64,000 nt of DNA from Rossellomorea vietnamensis (GTDB lineage: Bacteria; Bacillota; Bacilli; Bacillales; Bacillaceae_B): positions 186,001 through 250,000 of the forward strand of contig NZ_LIXZ01000003.1 in assembly GCF_001305855.1 (NCBI RefSeq), read 5' to 3'. The translations under genes and the position numbers were made by a program. Positions 17,835 to 27,001 of the stretch are shown piece by piece. The notes beneath the pieces are model-generated. The model searched no databases and was not told where the DNA came from. It saw only the letters and a program-made list of their open reading frames with translations. The stretch's first letter is position 1, and each line of letters starts with the position of its first letter.

Positions 17835-18828
17835 CCTTTCTCTCTGAAATCGGCGTCTGGTTTATTCGTTCCGCCATTCGTTGTGCCTTCCGTTTCTTAT
17901 CCTTGTAACGATCCATCACCTTAGGCATGACAAGTGCCAGAATAACGATGGTCGCCGTGATCAGTTTCATATCTCCTGTTTCAAGGAAATCGACTCGAAG
18001 AGCCATGGAAACGACCAATCGGTAGATAATCGCCCCACCGATTACGGCTAGGGTCGTACGGGCAATTGTCTTCGTTCCGAATAATGCTTCACCGATGATG
18101 ACAGAAGCGAGCCCGATGATGATCATCCCGATCCCCATTCCTACGTCTGCAAAACGGCTGTACTGGGCGATCAGGGCACCGGATAGGGCCACCATCCCAT
18201 TTGAGATGCCTAAACCGAGAATGATCATCAGATTCGTATTGGCAGAGAAGCTGCGGATCATCCGTTGATTATCCCCTGTCGCTCTCAATGCCAACCCGAT
18301 TTCCGTCTTCAGAAATGCATCTGTCAGAAATTTGATCACAAGCGTAATGATCGTCATGATGAATAGAATGCTCCACGTTCCCGGAACAGGTTCCCCCAGC
18401 CCGATGGCCGTCCATACTTTATTAAGGGCGGCATCGATTCCAAGAGGGGACCAGAATCCTTCAATCCCTGTAAAGGCAGTATCCTGACTGAGCAGGGGTA
18501 CATTCGATCTCCCCATGATCCTGAGATTGATGGAATAAAGGGCGATCATCATTAAAATCCCTGATAATAAGGCATTAATTTTACCAAACGTATGAAGTAA
18601 ACCTGTTATACATCCTGCTATAAATCCGATCACTATCGCCGTAATCGTTGCGATGACGGGGTTTACGCCACTGACGATCATGGTTGCAGCGACAGCGGCC
18701 CCTGTTACGAAGCTGCCATCGACTGTTAAATCAGGAAAATCCAATATCCGAAAGGACAGATAGACTCCGAGGGCCATAATAGCGTAAATGATTCCAGATT
18801 CAAAGGATGCGAATATTGCTGTTGGCAC
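17800..18828 (-). CDS. ABC transporter permease (TrpY type)
   Basis: A 342-residue integral membrane protein with about eight to nine hydrophobic segments, starting FASFESGIIYAIMALGVYLSFRIL. The ALRATGDNQRMIRSF segment is the coupling-helix region that contacts the ATPase. It belongs to the branched-chain-like permease superfamily that accompanies PF04392 binding proteins. Start is GTG. It lies between the binding protein (16-nt gap) and the ATPase (overlap). The substrate is not readable from the permease. Confidence 0.88.
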   Translation of the reverse strand: MPTAIFASFESGIIYAIMALGVYLSFRILDFPDLTVDGSFVTGAAVAATMIVSGVNPVIATITAIVIGFIAGCITGLLHTFGKINALLSGILMMIALYSINLRIMGRSNVPLLSQDTAFTGIEGFWSPLGIDAALNKVWTAIGLGEPVPGTWSILFIMTIITLVIKFLTDAFLKTEIGLALRATGDNQRMIRSFSANTNLMIILGLGISNGMVALSGALIAQYSRFADVGMGIGMIIIGLASVIIGEALFGTKTIARTTLAVIGGAIIYRLVVSMALRVDFLETGDMKLITATIVILALVMPKVMDRYKDKKRKAQRMAERINQTPISERKGDGGVTIKSNS

Positions 18829-18844
18829 GAATCATCATCCCTTC

Positions 18845-19852
18845 CTATTTTTCTTCGATAAACTTCCCAAGGTCTGACCAGGCTTCCTGTACTTCCACAC
18901 CTTGTTCTTCAGCTGCCGCTTTATTGAACATCAACTCAAAGTTTTCCGGAGCCTGTACAGGGAGTTCAGAAGGCTTTTTCTCTCCTTTTAAAATCTTCAC
19001 CGCCATCAACCCGGTTTGGTAACCAAGATCTTCATAGTTGAATCCACTCGCTGCAATGGCTCCTTTTTTCAATGAATCAAGTTCTCCTACAAAAAGAGGA
19101 ATATCCTTTTCATTCGCTACCGTGATGACGGACTCAAGGGCTGAAACGACTGTGTTATCTTTAGGGATGTAAAGGGCATCGACCCTTCCTACCATGGATT
19201 CAGTCGCCTGCTTCACATCTGCGGACGTTGAAACCGTAGCCTCAACCACTTCAACACCGGCTTCTTTAGCAAGCTTATTCACTTCAGCTACTTGAACAAC
19301 AGCATTTTGCTCTCCGGAATTATACACAACCCCGATTTTCTTCGCTTTCATTTCATCTGTAATAAAGTGGAGTGTCTTTGAAATCGCTTCTGGGTGAGTG
19401 TCTGTCGTCCCTGTTATATTCTCACCTGGCTCGTCAAATGACTTGACCAGTTCAGCACCTACAGGATCAGTGACAGAGGTGAATACGATTGGAATATCTT
19501 TCGTTGCATTCAGGGCAGTTTGTGCACTTGGGGTTGAGTTTGCAAAGATGAGGTCTACACCGTCCCCGACAAAGTTCTTCGCAATGCTTTGAGAGTTACT
19601 TTGATCTCCTTGAGCGATTTGAACATCATACTTAACGTTTTCGCCTTCTTTGAAACCGTTTTCATCCAGAGCCTTCTTGAAACCTTCAAACGCCGCATCC
19701 AAGGATGGATGTTCCACAATCTGGGTTACCCCGATGACATATTGTTTCTCACCATCTCCATCGCCGGAACTCTTATCACTACCACATCCTGATAGGATCA
19801 GCATTCCAAATAACATAGAGATCACAACAAGTAATAAACTCTTCTTCTTCAC
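18845..19852 (-). CDS. ABC transporter substrate-binding lipoprotein (PF04392 type)
   Basis: A 335-residue lipoprotein: basic start MKKKSLLL, hydrophobic stretch, and lipobox ILSGC with the lipid-anchored Cys at residue 23. The mature part reads VIGVTQIVEHPSLDAAFEGFKKAL, FANSTPSAQTAL, PIVFTSVTDPVGAELV, typical of the ABC substrate-binding family that includes TrpX. An operator shared with phenylalanine and phenylacetate genes suggests an aromatic amino acid or aromatic acid ligand (inference). Start GTG follows AAGGGGG. Confidence 0.85.
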   Translation of the reverse strand: MKKKSLLLVVISMLFGMLILSGCGSDKSSGDGDGEKQYVIGVTQIVEHPSLDAAFEGFKKALDENGFKEGENVKYDVQIAQGDQSNSQSIAKNFVGDGVDLIFANSTPSAQTALNATKDIPIVFTSVTDPVGAELVKSFDEPGENITGTTDTHPEAISKTLHFITDEMKAKKIGVVYNSGEQNAVVQVAEVNKLAKEAGVEVVEATVSTSADVKQATESMVGRVDALYIPKDNTVVSALESVITVANEKDIPLFVGELDSLKKGAIAASGFNYEDLGYQTGLMAVKILKGEKKPSELPVQAPENFELMFNKAAAEEQGVEVQEAWSDLGKFIEEK

Positions 19853-19935
19853 AGAAATCCCCCTTTTTCTCTTCCTGATATATGATCAGTAGTCTACTAG
19901 ACTAGCAAATCCATGTATGATAAAAATATGAGCGA

Positions 19936-19953
19936 ACGTAAATACAACGTTAT
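19936..19953 (+). promoter_or_regulatory. Putative PaaX operator, ABC importer
   Basis: ACGTAAATACAACGTTAT, half-sites 11 bp apart. It overlaps the downstream edge of the -10 element, as at the thioesterase operon. Confidence 0.7.
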
Positions 19954-19981
19954 AGTATCACTCCTGTCACAAAATAGTCAA
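19952..19981 (-). promoter_or_regulatory. Promoter of the ABC importer operon
   Basis: On the minus strand TTGACT (19976-19981), 18-nt spacer, then TACTAT (19952-19957). The leader of about 95 nt runs to the GTG start of the binding-protein gene. Confidence 0.6.
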
Positions 19982-19982
19982 T

Positions 19983-19997
19983 AATATTCGGAAAATT
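19983..19997 (+). promoter_or_regulatory. CodY-like box upstream of the importer -35
   Basis: AATATTCGGAAAATT has two mismatches to AATTTTCWGAAAATT. It sits immediately upstream of the -35 element, the same arrangement as at paaK. Confidence 0.5.
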
Positions 19998-20082
19998 TAA
20001 AAATTAATACTAGTATAGTCGGTCTTGGAATGAATATCTATAGGAAATGACGGAAAATTTGTGTCGAATGGTGAACCCCACC

Positions 20083-20115
20083 AAAAAAGCGCTCACCCTG
20101 CAAGGGAAAGCGCTT
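20083..20115 (-). terminator. Terminator after the nitronate monooxygenase-like gene
   Basis: AAGCGCT (20087-20093) and AGCGCTT (20109-20115) form the stem base, with inner pairing of CCCT and AGGG. On the minus strand TTTTTT follows. Confidence 0.8.
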
Positions 20116-20132
20116 AGGAAAACCTCAATCTA

Positions 20133-21089
20133 TTAAGATCGCATTCCATAACTGGAAAGCTCTCTAAAAATCCTGTGTGCATCGCTCATCATTTTCTCCA
20201 GAAGCTCTTCTACCCGAGGAATATCCGCTACAAGTCCCGACACCTGACCACCGTTTATAAAGCCCTGATCCAGCTTTCCTTCAAGTGCCCCAATCCGGTG
20301 ATAATCCTCGGACGTCATATGGTTGAACTCATCAGGAGCGACCCCCTCCCGCTCTTTTTGAAGCAACCCATCCGCATAATGTGTCTTCATCACCCGTCTC
20401 ACCCTGCCGACAGAACGGCCCACGATGACCGTGCTATCGTCTTTTGCATCTACCAAAGTAGATTTATAGTTTTCATGAAAAGGAGCTTCCTTGGTCGCGA
20501 TGAAACGTGTTCCCATCTGCACCCCGCTCGCACCAAGGGCAAGCATGGACGCAAGTCCCCGTCCATCACCAATCCCTCCTGCAGCCACTACGGGAATCTT
20601 TACAGTATCAACAAGCTGTGGGATTAGAGCCAGAGTGGTCGTTTCCAGGTTGGAGTTGATCCCGGCAGCTTCATATCCTTCCGCCACGATCACATCTGCG
20701 CCAGCATCTTCTGCCTTCTTCCCCTGCTTTTTCGAAGCGACGACGCAGATCACCTTTACGTTGTGTTCATGAAAATAGGGAATGAGCGGGGATGGATTTC
20801 CCGCTGATAAGGAAACGACCGGTATTCCATGCGTCACCACTAAGCGAACCATTTCTTTCAGATATGGTGTGATGGAAATCGGAATGTTCAAAGCGAAAGG
20901 CTTACTGGTCTTCTTTTTTGTTTCGATGATGATCTCTTCCACTTCCTCCACCCCCATGGTCCCGACTCCGATTGTACCGAGGGCTCCTGCTTCAGAGATA
21001 GCCGCCGTCAACGGGGCATTGCTGATGTTCCCCATGCCTCCTTGAATGATTGGATACTTTATATGTAAGACGTTCGTTAGGTTATTCAT
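20133..21089 (-). CDS. Nitronate monooxygenase / 2-nitropropane dioxygenase family flavoprotein
   Basis: A 318-residue FMN-dependent TIM-barrel protein. Family marks are the start KYPIIQGGMGNIS, SAGNPSPLIPYF, DAGADVIVAEGYEAAG, VVAAGGIGDGRGLASMLALGASGVQMGTRF-type sequence (FMN phosphate site; seen as AAGGIGDGRGLA and GVQMGTRF). Related Firmicute proteins include FabK-like enoyl reductases and NAD(P)H-flavin oxidoreductases, so the substrate is open. It has its own terminator and a weak copy of the PaaX-type operator upstream. Confidence 0.82.
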   Translation of the reverse strand: MNNLTNVLHIKYPIIQGGMGNISNAPLTAAISEAGALGTIGVGTMGVEEVEEIIIETKKKTSKPFALNIPISITPYLKEMVRLVVTHGIPVVSLSAGNPSPLIPYFHEHNVKVICVVASKKQGKKAEDAGADVIVAEGYEAAGINSNLETTTLALIPQLVDTVKIPVVAAGGIGDGRGLASMLALGASGVQMGTRFIATKEAPFHENYKSTLVDAKDDSTVIVGRSVGRVRRVMKTHYADGLLQKEREGVAPDEFNHMTSEDYHRIGALEGKLDQGFINGGQVSGLVADIPRVEELLEKMMSDAHRIFRELSSYGMRS

Positions 21090-21101
21090 AATAATCCCCC
21101 T

Positions 21102-21119
21102 TCGTTAAATTCATGTTAT
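21102..21119 (+). promoter_or_regulatory. Weak operator-like sequence before the nitronate monooxygenase-like gene
   Basis: TCGTTAAATTCATGTTAT matches the PaaX-type element at about 12 of 18 positions and keeps the 11-bp half-site spacing (TCG and ATG in place of ACG). It overlaps a poor TATAAC -10 on the minus strand. I regard it as possible only. Confidence 0.3.
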
Positions 21120-21176
21120 ACTTTTTGGAATTGTTCGACAAGTCCCTCCGCAGGATTCTCGAGGTCCGTCCCTCTA

Positions 21177-21210
21177 AAAAACCACCTGCCGTTTCAAAGC
21201 GGCAGGTGGT
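21177..21210 (-). terminator. Terminator after paaX
   Basis: ACCACCTGCCG and CGGCAGGTGGT form an 11-bp stem (21181-21210), followed on the minus strand by TTTTTT. It begins 4 nt after the paaX stop. Confidence 0.92.
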
Positions 21211-21214
21211 TACT

Positions 21215-22090
21215 TCAATCGAGCAATAAAGGATGTGTCATCACATTATAGCTAAGGTCTTTGTTTTTCAGTTCGTTTCCGTCTTCGAATACACTTTCAA
21301 AGAAACGGGATGCCGGTTCTGCGAGTTCTTTGTAGTATTCTCCGAACAGAGTGGCTGCGTGGGCCCCGAGCCATTTTTCAGGTAGCAGTTCTTCCGGGAG
21401 GCCTGGATCGACGAAGAGGAATTTCCGGTATTCATGGACGAGCTTCGTTCTTTCCACGAAACATTCGGCATCGCTCATTTGCCCTTTACTGATTTTACTC
21501 TTATCAATCATATATTGTTGGCTGTACCGGGAAATGAATTCCTGGTAGCGGTCATTGATTTCGTTCAGATCCCAGCTCTTTTCTATTAACCGTTGATTGT
21601 CATTCGGACCTTTATGTTCTGCGATGAAAAAATCGACGTACTCTTTAATCTCGTACTTATCGATAAGGGATTGCACTTGTTTCTCCAGGTTGTTGGGAGA
21701 AATCCACGTACTCGTCGACAGGGTTCCAAACCCGCTCCAAACCAGCTCTTTTCTCAGTTCATCACGGATACTCCTGATCTCTTCAGGAATGGAGTACATA
21801 AGGATCCTCCATTTACCGTCCCACTGCTCAGGCTTCAGCTTAAAGATCCTGTTTGCCGCTTCTTCCATACGGACCTCGCCTCGTTCAGTCAGTGAGTAAT
21901 AGCTTTTGTTCCCTTGTTTCTCCGCCTGGACCCATCCCTGCTTGTTCATCCGGGAAATCGCGGCACGGACGGCCTGATCATTATGACCAAATTCATTCAG
22001 CAGGCGAATCAAACTGCCAATCCAAATTTTATTTCCGTAATGGCGTATATAGTCCCCATATAGTGTAAAGATCATTGATCTTGTATTCAT
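21215..22090 (-). CDS. paaX: PaaX-family transcriptional repressor
   Basis: A 291-residue regulator with the PaaX layout: an N-terminal winged helix beginning TRSMIFTLYGDYIRHYGNKIWIG with GHNDQAVRAAISRMNKQGWV as the recognition part (about residues 30-55), then the Cas2-like central domain at WRILMYSIPEEIRSIRDELRKEL, and a C-terminal ligand domain. In E. coli PaaX represses paa genes and is released by phenylacetyl-CoA. It has its own promoter and terminator and a copy of the operator directly upstream, which suggests autorepression. Confidence 0.93.
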   Translation of the reverse strand: MNTRSMIFTLYGDYIRHYGNKIWIGSLIRLLNEFGHNDQAVRAAISRMNKQGWVQAEKQGNKSYYSLTERGEVRMEEAANRIFKLKPEQWDGKWRILMYSIPEEIRSIRDELRKELVWSGFGTLSTSTWISPNNLEKQVQSLIDKYEIKEYVDFFIAEHKGPNDNQRLIEKSWDLNEINDRYQEFISRYSQQYMIDKSKISKGQMSDAECFVERTKLVHEYRKFLFVDPGLPEELLPEKWLGAHAATLFGEYYKELAEPASRFFESVFEDGNELKNKDLSYNVMTHPLLLD

Positions 22091-22127
22091 CGCTGCCTCT
22101 CCTTTTATCCTATCACATTCATTTATG

Positions 22128-22145
22128 ACGTTAATTTTACGTTTA
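22128..22145 (+). promoter_or_regulatory. Putative PaaX operator, paaX promoter
   Basis: ACGTTAATTTTACGTTTA, half-sites 11 bp apart, placed just downstream of AT-rich -10 candidates (TATATT around 22150) on the minus strand. Confidence 0.65.
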
Positions 22146-22195
22146 GTTAATATAATATCACAAACATTCCGTGAAAATAAATGAATATTCTTTAA

Positions 22196-22226
22196 AATAA
22201 AAAACCAGGCTCTTGGGGGAGCCTGT
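22196..22226 (-). terminator. Terminator after the small ORF
   Basis: AGGCTC and GAGCCT form a stem around TTGGGG, and the minus strand continues with a T-run. It lies 4 nt after the stop of the gene at 22230. Confidence 0.85.
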
Positions 22227-22229
22227 CCT

Positions 22230-22451
22230 TCAATGATACACCTTCAACATCTCCAACATCTTCACAAAGTCATACGTGTTTACGACTTTCTCCTTGGACC
22301 AGTTTGCCTCGATCCACTTTACCAGTTCCTCCTGGCTGTTGAAGACTTCCCCGCTCGTATCCGCCTTCCTGATCATAAATCTGCCGTTATCTTCATCTGC
22401 GACTACGAGACAAGGAATCTCGCTCTCGACTGTCATGATTTCAAATTCCAT
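22230..22451 (-). CDS. Small conserved-looking protein of unknown function
   Basis: A 73-residue soluble, acidic protein starting MEFEIMTVESEIPCLVVAD. I do not recognise it. The start is set at the ATG at 22451 because GAGGTG lies 6 nt upstream; an in-frame GTG at 22460 overlaps that site. Terminators on both sides make it a single-gene unit between the paa operon and paaX. I cannot say whether it belongs to the phenylacetate regulon; no operator copy is evident in front of it. Confidence 0.6.
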   Translation of the reverse strand: MEFEIMTVESEIPCLVVADEDNGRFMIRKADTSGEVFNSQEELVKWIEANWSKEKVVNTYDFVKMLEMLKVYH

Positions 22452-22500
22452 CTTTATCACCTCACTTCTATCCTTTCTAAAAAAGAAACCTCTTAATCAC

Positions 22501-22523
22501 AAAAAGCCCTGCAAAAACAGGGC
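22501..22523 (-). terminator. Terminator of the paa operon
   Basis: GCCCTG (22506-22511) and CAGGGC (22518-22523) form a short stem, and the minus strand continues TTTTTG. It follows the paaJ stop within 3 nt. Confidence 0.75.
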
Positions 22524-22525
22524 AC

Positions 22526-23731
22526 TTACGATTCTATATTTTCAACGAGGGTCGCGATTCCCTGTCCTACTCCTATGCACATGGTGGACAGGCCATAGCG
22601 TACCTTCCTTTTCTTCATTTCATATAAAAGGGTGGTGAGGATACGGGCTCCACTTGCTCCAAGTGGATGACCGAAGGCGATGGCTCCCCCGTTGACGTTG
22701 ACGATTTCTTCGTTCAGTCCAAGTTCACGGATGCAGGCGAGGGACTGGGCCGCGAAGGCTTCATTCAGCTCCACTAGTCCAATCTGATCCAGGGCGAGAC
22801 CTGAACGTTTCAGGACCTTCTGTGTGGCATAGATCGGCCCCAGTCCCATGACTGAAGGCTCCAGGCCCGCCGTGGCTGACGTCACGTAGCGGGCAAGTGG
22901 CATAACGCCTAATTCTTCCGCCTTTTCTCTGCTCATGAGAAGAAGGGCAGAAGCACCATCATTCACACCGGAAGCATTCCCGGCTGTAACGGTCCCTCCC
23001 TGGAACAGGGGCTTAAGTTTCTGCAGCTTCTCACTATTGGTGTCGGGTCTTGGGTGTTCATCCATCATAAAGGTAGAGACATTTCCTTTGCGATCACGAA
23101 GCTCCACCGGTACAATTTCTTCTTTAAAACGTTCTTCATCCATGGCACGCTTCGCCTTCACCTGACTCCAATAGGCAAAGTGATCCTGTTCTTCACGTGA
23201 AATCCCGAATTGTTTCGCCACGTTTTCAGCCGTTTCCGGCATTGAGTCGGTCCCGATTTTCTCTTTCAGACGGGAGTTGACGAAGCGCCAGCCAATCGTC
23301 GTATCGAACATTTCCATATTTCCTCTCGGGAATTCTTTTGAAGGCTTTGCCATGACATATGGGGCACGTGTCATGCTTTCTGTGCCACCTGCAATGAAGA
23401 CCTCCCCTTCTCCTGCTAAAATGGCCCTTGCCGCATAGTTGACAGCATCCAGTCCAGAACCGCACAGACGGTTGATGGTCGTTGCACCGACTTCGACAGG
23501 AAGACCGGCAAGGAGAGTCGACATCCGTGCGACATTCCTGTTATCCTCTCCGGCACCGTTGGCGTTTCCTAGTATCACTTCTTCAATCGTATCGACGGGC
23601 ACGAGAGGATTCCGTTCCACAAGGGCTTTTATTACGTGAGCTCCCAGGTCATCAGGACGCACTTCTTTTAATGCTCCTTTATATCTTCCTATCGGGGTGC
23701 GGACGGCATCGACAATGACAACTTCCCTCAT
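22526..23731 (-). CDS. paaJ: Acyl-CoA thiolase, probably 3-oxoadipyl-CoA thiolase
   Basis: A 401-residue thiolase. Catalytic Cys in [17 protein letters not shown] (about residue 90), His in [17 protein letters not shown], and second Cys in [15 protein letters not shown] near the C-terminus. In this operon the expected job is cleavage of 3-oxoadipyl-CoA to acetyl-CoA and succinyl-CoA, and of the C8 intermediate before it. It overlaps paaH by 4 nt (ATGA). A general beta-oxidation thiolase (FadA-like) cannot be told apart by sequence alone; the context decides. Confidence 0.85.
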   Translation of the reverse strand: MREVVIVDAVRTPIGRYKGALKEVRPDDLGAHVIKALVERNPLVPVDTIEEVILGNANGAGEDNRNVARMSTLLAGLPVEVGATTINRLCGSGLDAVNYAARAILAGEGEVFIAGGTESMTRAPYVMAKPSKEFPRGNMEMFDTTIGWRFVNSRLKEKIGTDSMPETAENVAKQFGISREEQDHFAYWSQVKAKRAMDEERFKEEIVPVELRDRKGNVSTFMMDEHPRPDTNSEKLQKLKPLFQGGTVTAGNASGVNDGASALLLMSREKAEELGVMPLARYVTSATAGLEPSVMGLGPIYATQKVLKRSGLALDQIGLVELNEAFAAQSLACIRELGLNEEIVNVNGGAIAFGHPLGASGARILTTLLYEMKKRKVRYGLSTMCIGVGQGIATLVENIES

Positions 23732-24603
23732 GACTGATGCTCCTTTTCTTTTGTTTCTGAATAATCATAAACCCCTTTGCCTGATTTTCTGCCAAGGCGG
23801 CCTGCCTTTACGTACTTCTCCAACAATGGCGCAGGACGATACTTCTCGCCAAGCTTTTCATGAAGGTACTTTAGATTATTCAAGCGTGTATCCAAGCCGA
23901 CTAAATCCCCCAGCTCAAAGGGACCCATAGGGTAGTTGAGACCGAGCTTGATCGCTTTATCAATTTCCTCAGGGGACCCAAGTCCTTCCTGGAGCATGTA
24001 GAAGGCTTCATTCCCGACCAGTGCCGAGATCCTGCTTGTGACAAAACCGGGGAACTCATTGATGACCACCGTTTCTTTCCCCATCAGGCGGGCAACCTGC
24101 CCGATGACCTCCGCTGTTTCATCACTTGTTTCCAATCCCCTCACGATTTCGACGAGTGGCATTTTATGTACAGGATTGAAAAAGTGCATGGCAATCACTT
24201 TATCCGGCCGTTTTGTAAAGGAGCCGATTTCAGTAGGACTCATGGTGGACGTATTGGTCGCCAGATAGCAATATTCCGGTGCATGGGCATCCAGTACCTC
24301 GAATACGCCACGCTTGATGTCTGCTTTTTCCGGAACGGCTTCGATGACCACATCGGCATCCCTGACAGCAATGGACAGATTCGTTGAATAGCTCATCAGT
24401 TCTTTTGCTTCTATATACTCCTGCTGAGTGAGCTTGTTTCTTTCGATCCCCCTCTGGAATATGAGCTGGATCTCTTCTCTCGCATGATCCAACTGCTCTT
24501 GTTTAATATCAACCAGTGTAGTCCTGAATCCACCTGTTGCACTTACATAGGCAATCCCTCTACCCATCACACCGGAACCCACTACCACGATATGCTGTGA
24601 CAT
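23728..24603 (-). CDS. paaH: 3-hydroxyacyl-CoA dehydrogenase
   Basis: A 291-residue NAD enzyme. Dinucleotide motif VVGSGVMGRGIAYVSATGG at the N-terminus; catalytic His-Glu pair in AMHFFNPVHKMPLVEIVRG (about residues 138-155); C-terminal dimer domain with GLNYPMGPFELGDLVGLD. It should oxidise 3-hydroxyadipyl-CoA in the phenylacetate pathway. The 3-hydroxybutyryl-CoA dehydrogenases of Bacillus are similar, so the assignment leans on context. Confidence 0.87.
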   Translation of the reverse strand: MSQHIVVVGSGVMGRGIAYVSATGGFRTTLVDIKQEQLDHAREEIQLIFQRGIERNKLTQQEYIEAKELMSYSTNLSIAVRDADVVIEAVPEKADIKRGVFEVLDAHAPEYCYLATNTSTMSPTEIGSFTKRPDKVIAMHFFNPVHKMPLVEIVRGLETSDETAEVIGQVARLMGKETVVINEFPGFVTSRISALVGNEAFYMLQEGLGSPEEIDKAIKLGLNYPMGPFELGDLVGLDTRLNNLKYLHEKLGEKYRPAPLLEKYVKAGRLGRKSGKGVYDYSETKEKEHQS

Positions 24604-24629
24604 ACTTTATTTCCCCTTTCTTGCAATAA

Positions 24630-24655
24630 GGGGTTGACCCTGATAGGACAACCCC
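24630..24655 (-). other. Intercistronic hairpin between the aldehyde dehydrogenase and paaH
   Basis: GGGGTTG (24630-24636) and CAACCCC (24649-24655) form a stable stem. No T-run follows on the minus strand, so it looks like an RNA-stability or processing element and not a terminator. Confidence 0.5.
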
Positions 24656-24673
24656 CTGCTTGATGTTGGTTTT

Positions 24674-26191
24674 TTATACGCCAAATGGATTTAACGGACG
24701 GTTTCCGAAGTAAGAAATGATACTCTTCGTTTCAGTATACAGATCCAGTGTTTCAACGCAGAGCTCACGGCCGAATCCGGACTGCTTGTAGCCTCCGAAC
24801 GGAGTCCCCGGGAATGCAGAGAACGGACAGTTCACCATGACGATTCCTGCCTGGATCGCTTTCGATACTCTTGTCGCACGCCCATGATTCTGGGTCCAAA
24901 CCGCTGAACCTAGCCCATATTCGCTGTCATTCGCCAGTTTGATCGCTTCTTTTTCATCCTTGAACTTCATCACAACCACGACAGGTCCGAAGATCTCTTC
25001 TTTTACAACCTTCATCTCGTGGTTTACATCCGTGATGATGGTCGGCTCATACCAGTAGCCATTTTCGAAGCCTTCCACCTTGGCTGTACTTCCTCCAGCT
25101 AAAATCGTTGCTCCTTCTTCTTTGGCAGACTGAACATAACCATCGATCGTATCCAGCTGATCCTGGTTGATGATTGCCCCGATATGCGTTCCTTTATCAT
25201 GAGGATCTGCAAGTTTCAGCTTCTTCGTCTTCTCAACGAATTTCTCCATGAACTCATCATAGATGTCTTCATGGACATATAATCTGGAACGCGCTTCACA
25301 GGACTGCCCTGTATTATAGAAGATTCCGAACAGGGATCCGTCGACGGCTGCATCCACATCGGCATCATCAAATACGATATTAGGGGATTTCCCGCCTAAT
25401 TCAAGAGTGACCCTTTTCAATGTTTGGGATGCTTTTCCCATGATATTTTTACCGATCGGAGTGGAACCGGTGAAGGCCACTTTATCTACTTTTTCATGCT
25501 CCACTAAGTAGTTCCCGACAGAAGAACCCGCTCCCGGGATGATGTTGACGACCCCTTCCGGAACTCCTGCTTCAATGCAGATTTCCCCAAGGACGATGGC
25601 CGTGAGTGGTGTGAGCGTCGCCGGTTTCACGACGACCGAACAGCCTGCGGCGATGGCCGGGGCAATTTTCCATGCAGCCATCATTAATGGATAATTCCAC
25701 GGGATGATCTGGGCACAGACACCGACCGGTTCTTTCTCGGCGACGTTTGTGAATTGACCTGGTACGTTATTGACCGTTCCGCGGTGACCCACGATCGCAC
25801 CTGCATAAAATTCAAAGTCTTCGATTGCCTGCATCACTTGACCTTGTGCCGCGGATAACGATTTCCCGCTGTCCATGATTTCAAGGGATACAAGTTCATT
25901 GAAACGGGATCTCATAATGCCTGCAATTTTATTGAGGACACGGGAACGTTTATTGATCGGGAACTTCTTCCACTTACCGAAATCAAATGCATTCCTTGCT
26001 GCCTCCACCGCTTTTTCCGCATCTTCTGTTGATGCCAATGAAACGGTAGCGATCGCTTCACCAGTTGCCGGGTTGTACGTCGTAAAGGTTTCTCCCGATG
26101 TGCTTTCCATACGCTGACCGTTAATCACCAATGAATAATGTTCTCTTTTCATTTCAAGGACTTCAAAGCTCTGCTCTTTTACTGTAGACAT
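24674..26191 (-). CDS. Aldehyde dehydrogenase in the paa operon
   Basis: A 505-residue NAD(P)-dependent aldehyde dehydrogenase. NAD site IIPWNYPLMMAAWKIAPAIA and GSTPIGKNIM; catalytic Glu in LELGGKSPNIVF and Cys in YNTGQSCEARSRL. In E. coli the C8 semialdehyde of the pathway is oxidised by the ALDH domain of PaaZ, fused to a hydratase; here the ALDH stands alone. It is therefore either the semialdehyde dehydrogenase of the pathway or a phenylacetaldehyde dehydrogenase. The general sequence looks betaine/phenylacetaldehyde-dehydrogenase-like. Start follows AAAAGGAG. Confidence 0.85.
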   Translation of the reverse strand: MSTVKEQSFEVLEMKREHYSLVINGQRMESTSGETFTTYNPATGEAIATVSLASTEDAEKAVEAARNAFDFGKWKKFPINKRSRVLNKIAGIMRSRFNELVSLEIMDSGKSLSAAQGQVMQAIEDFEFYAGAIVGHRGTVNNVPGQFTNVAEKEPVGVCAQIIPWNYPLMMAAWKIAPAIAAGCSVVVKPATLTPLTAIVLGEICIEAGVPEGVVNIIPGAGSSVGNYLVEHEKVDKVAFTGSTPIGKNIMGKASQTLKRVTLELGGKSPNIVFDDADVDAAVDGSLFGIFYNTGQSCEARSRLYVHEDIYDEFMEKFVEKTKKLKLADPHDKGTHIGAIINQDQLDTIDGYVQSAKEEGATILAGGSTAKVEGFENGYWYEPTIITDVNHEMKVVKEEIFGPVVVVMKFKDEKEAIKLANDSEYGLGSAVWTQNHGRATRVSKAIQAGIVMVNCPFSAFPGTPFGGYKQSGFGRELCVETLDLYTETKSIISYFGNRPLNPFGV

Positions 26192-26215
26192 CGTTCCATC
26201 TCCTTTTAGGTTGGT

Positions 26216-26989
26216 TTATTTTCCGTGAAAGGCTGGTCTTCTTTTTTCCATGAAGGCTGTCACACCTTCGCGATGATCTTCTGTCTGTCCTGCGATCCGC
26301 TGGGCACAGGCTTCTTTTTCTAAGTATTCGTTGAAGGAGAGATCTCCGCTTCCCTTTAATAAGCGCTTCATCAAGCCGATTGCCTTTGTCGGCATGGAGG
26401 CGATTCTTTCTGCGAACGCAGCCGTCTCTTCCTGCCACTCATCAACCGGGACGATTTTCGTGACGAGGCCGAGTCTTTCTGCCTCATCCGCTTTTATCTT
26501 TTCTCCAAACACGGCAAGTTCCAGTGCTTTCGCATATCCAACAATCTTCGATAAGTAATACAGATTCCCTGAATCAGGGACCAATCCAACGTGGACAAAT
26601 GCTTGAACAAAGCTCGCTTTCTCTGACACGAGCCTGAAATCACATGCAAGTGCCAAACTGAACCCCGCCCCTGCAGCCACACCATTGACAGCGGCGATGA
26701 CAGGTTTTTCACACTGCTCGATTTCCTTCACCATCGGTCCATAGTTATGCCGCAGCACTTCTCCGTGATCCATGCTTTCATCGACTTCACTCAGATCCTG
26801 ACCGGAACAAAACGCCCTGCCTTTCCCCGTGATGACGATGGCCCTCACGTCTACATTTCGCGAAGAGTCCTTCACAGCCTTCTGGATTTCCATATTTAGT
26901 TGGCGGATAAAGGCATTCAGTTTATCCGGTCGGTTCAGGGTGATCCAGGCTACGTTATTTTTCACTTCAAAGTTAATCGTTTCAAACAT
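26216..26989 (-). CDS. paaG: Enoyl-CoA hydratase/isomerase, probable epoxyphenylacetyl-CoA isomerase
   Basis: A 257-residue crotonase-fold protein. Oxyanion-hole segments are GRAFCSGQDLSEVD and GVAAGAGFSLALACD. The catalytic acid is Asp in FVHVGLVPDSGNLYYL, and one glutamate of true hydratases is missing (GAGFSLAL). That pattern matches PaaG, which converts the ring epoxide to the oxepin. It lies between paaF and the aldehyde dehydrogenase gene. Confidence 0.82.
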   Translation of the reverse strand: MFETINFEVKNNVAWITLNRPDKLNAFIRQLNMEIQKAVKDSSRNVDVRAIVITGKGRAFCSGQDLSEVDESMDHGEVLRHNYGPMVKEIEQCEKPVIAAVNGVAAGAGFSLALACDFRLVSEKASFVQAFVHVGLVPDSGNLYYLSKIVGYAKALELAVFGEKIKADEAERLGLVTKIVPVDEWQEETAAFAERIASMPTKAIGLMKRLLKGSGDLSFNEYLEKEACAQRIAGQTEDHREGVTAFMEKRRPAFHGK

Positions 26990-27001
26990 ACTGCAGCCTC
27001 C

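Noticed and set aside
16385-18000. Bkd-like branched-chain operon interpretation
   Set aside because: Neighbour is PheDH and not leucine dehydrogenase, ptb/buk are lacking, and the operator is shared with paa genes; kept only as an alternative for substrate range.
24630-24655. Hairpin between the aldehyde dehydrogenase gene and paaH as terminator
   Set aside because: No T-run on the minus strand and genes continue in the same pathway; more likely a processing or stability hairpin.
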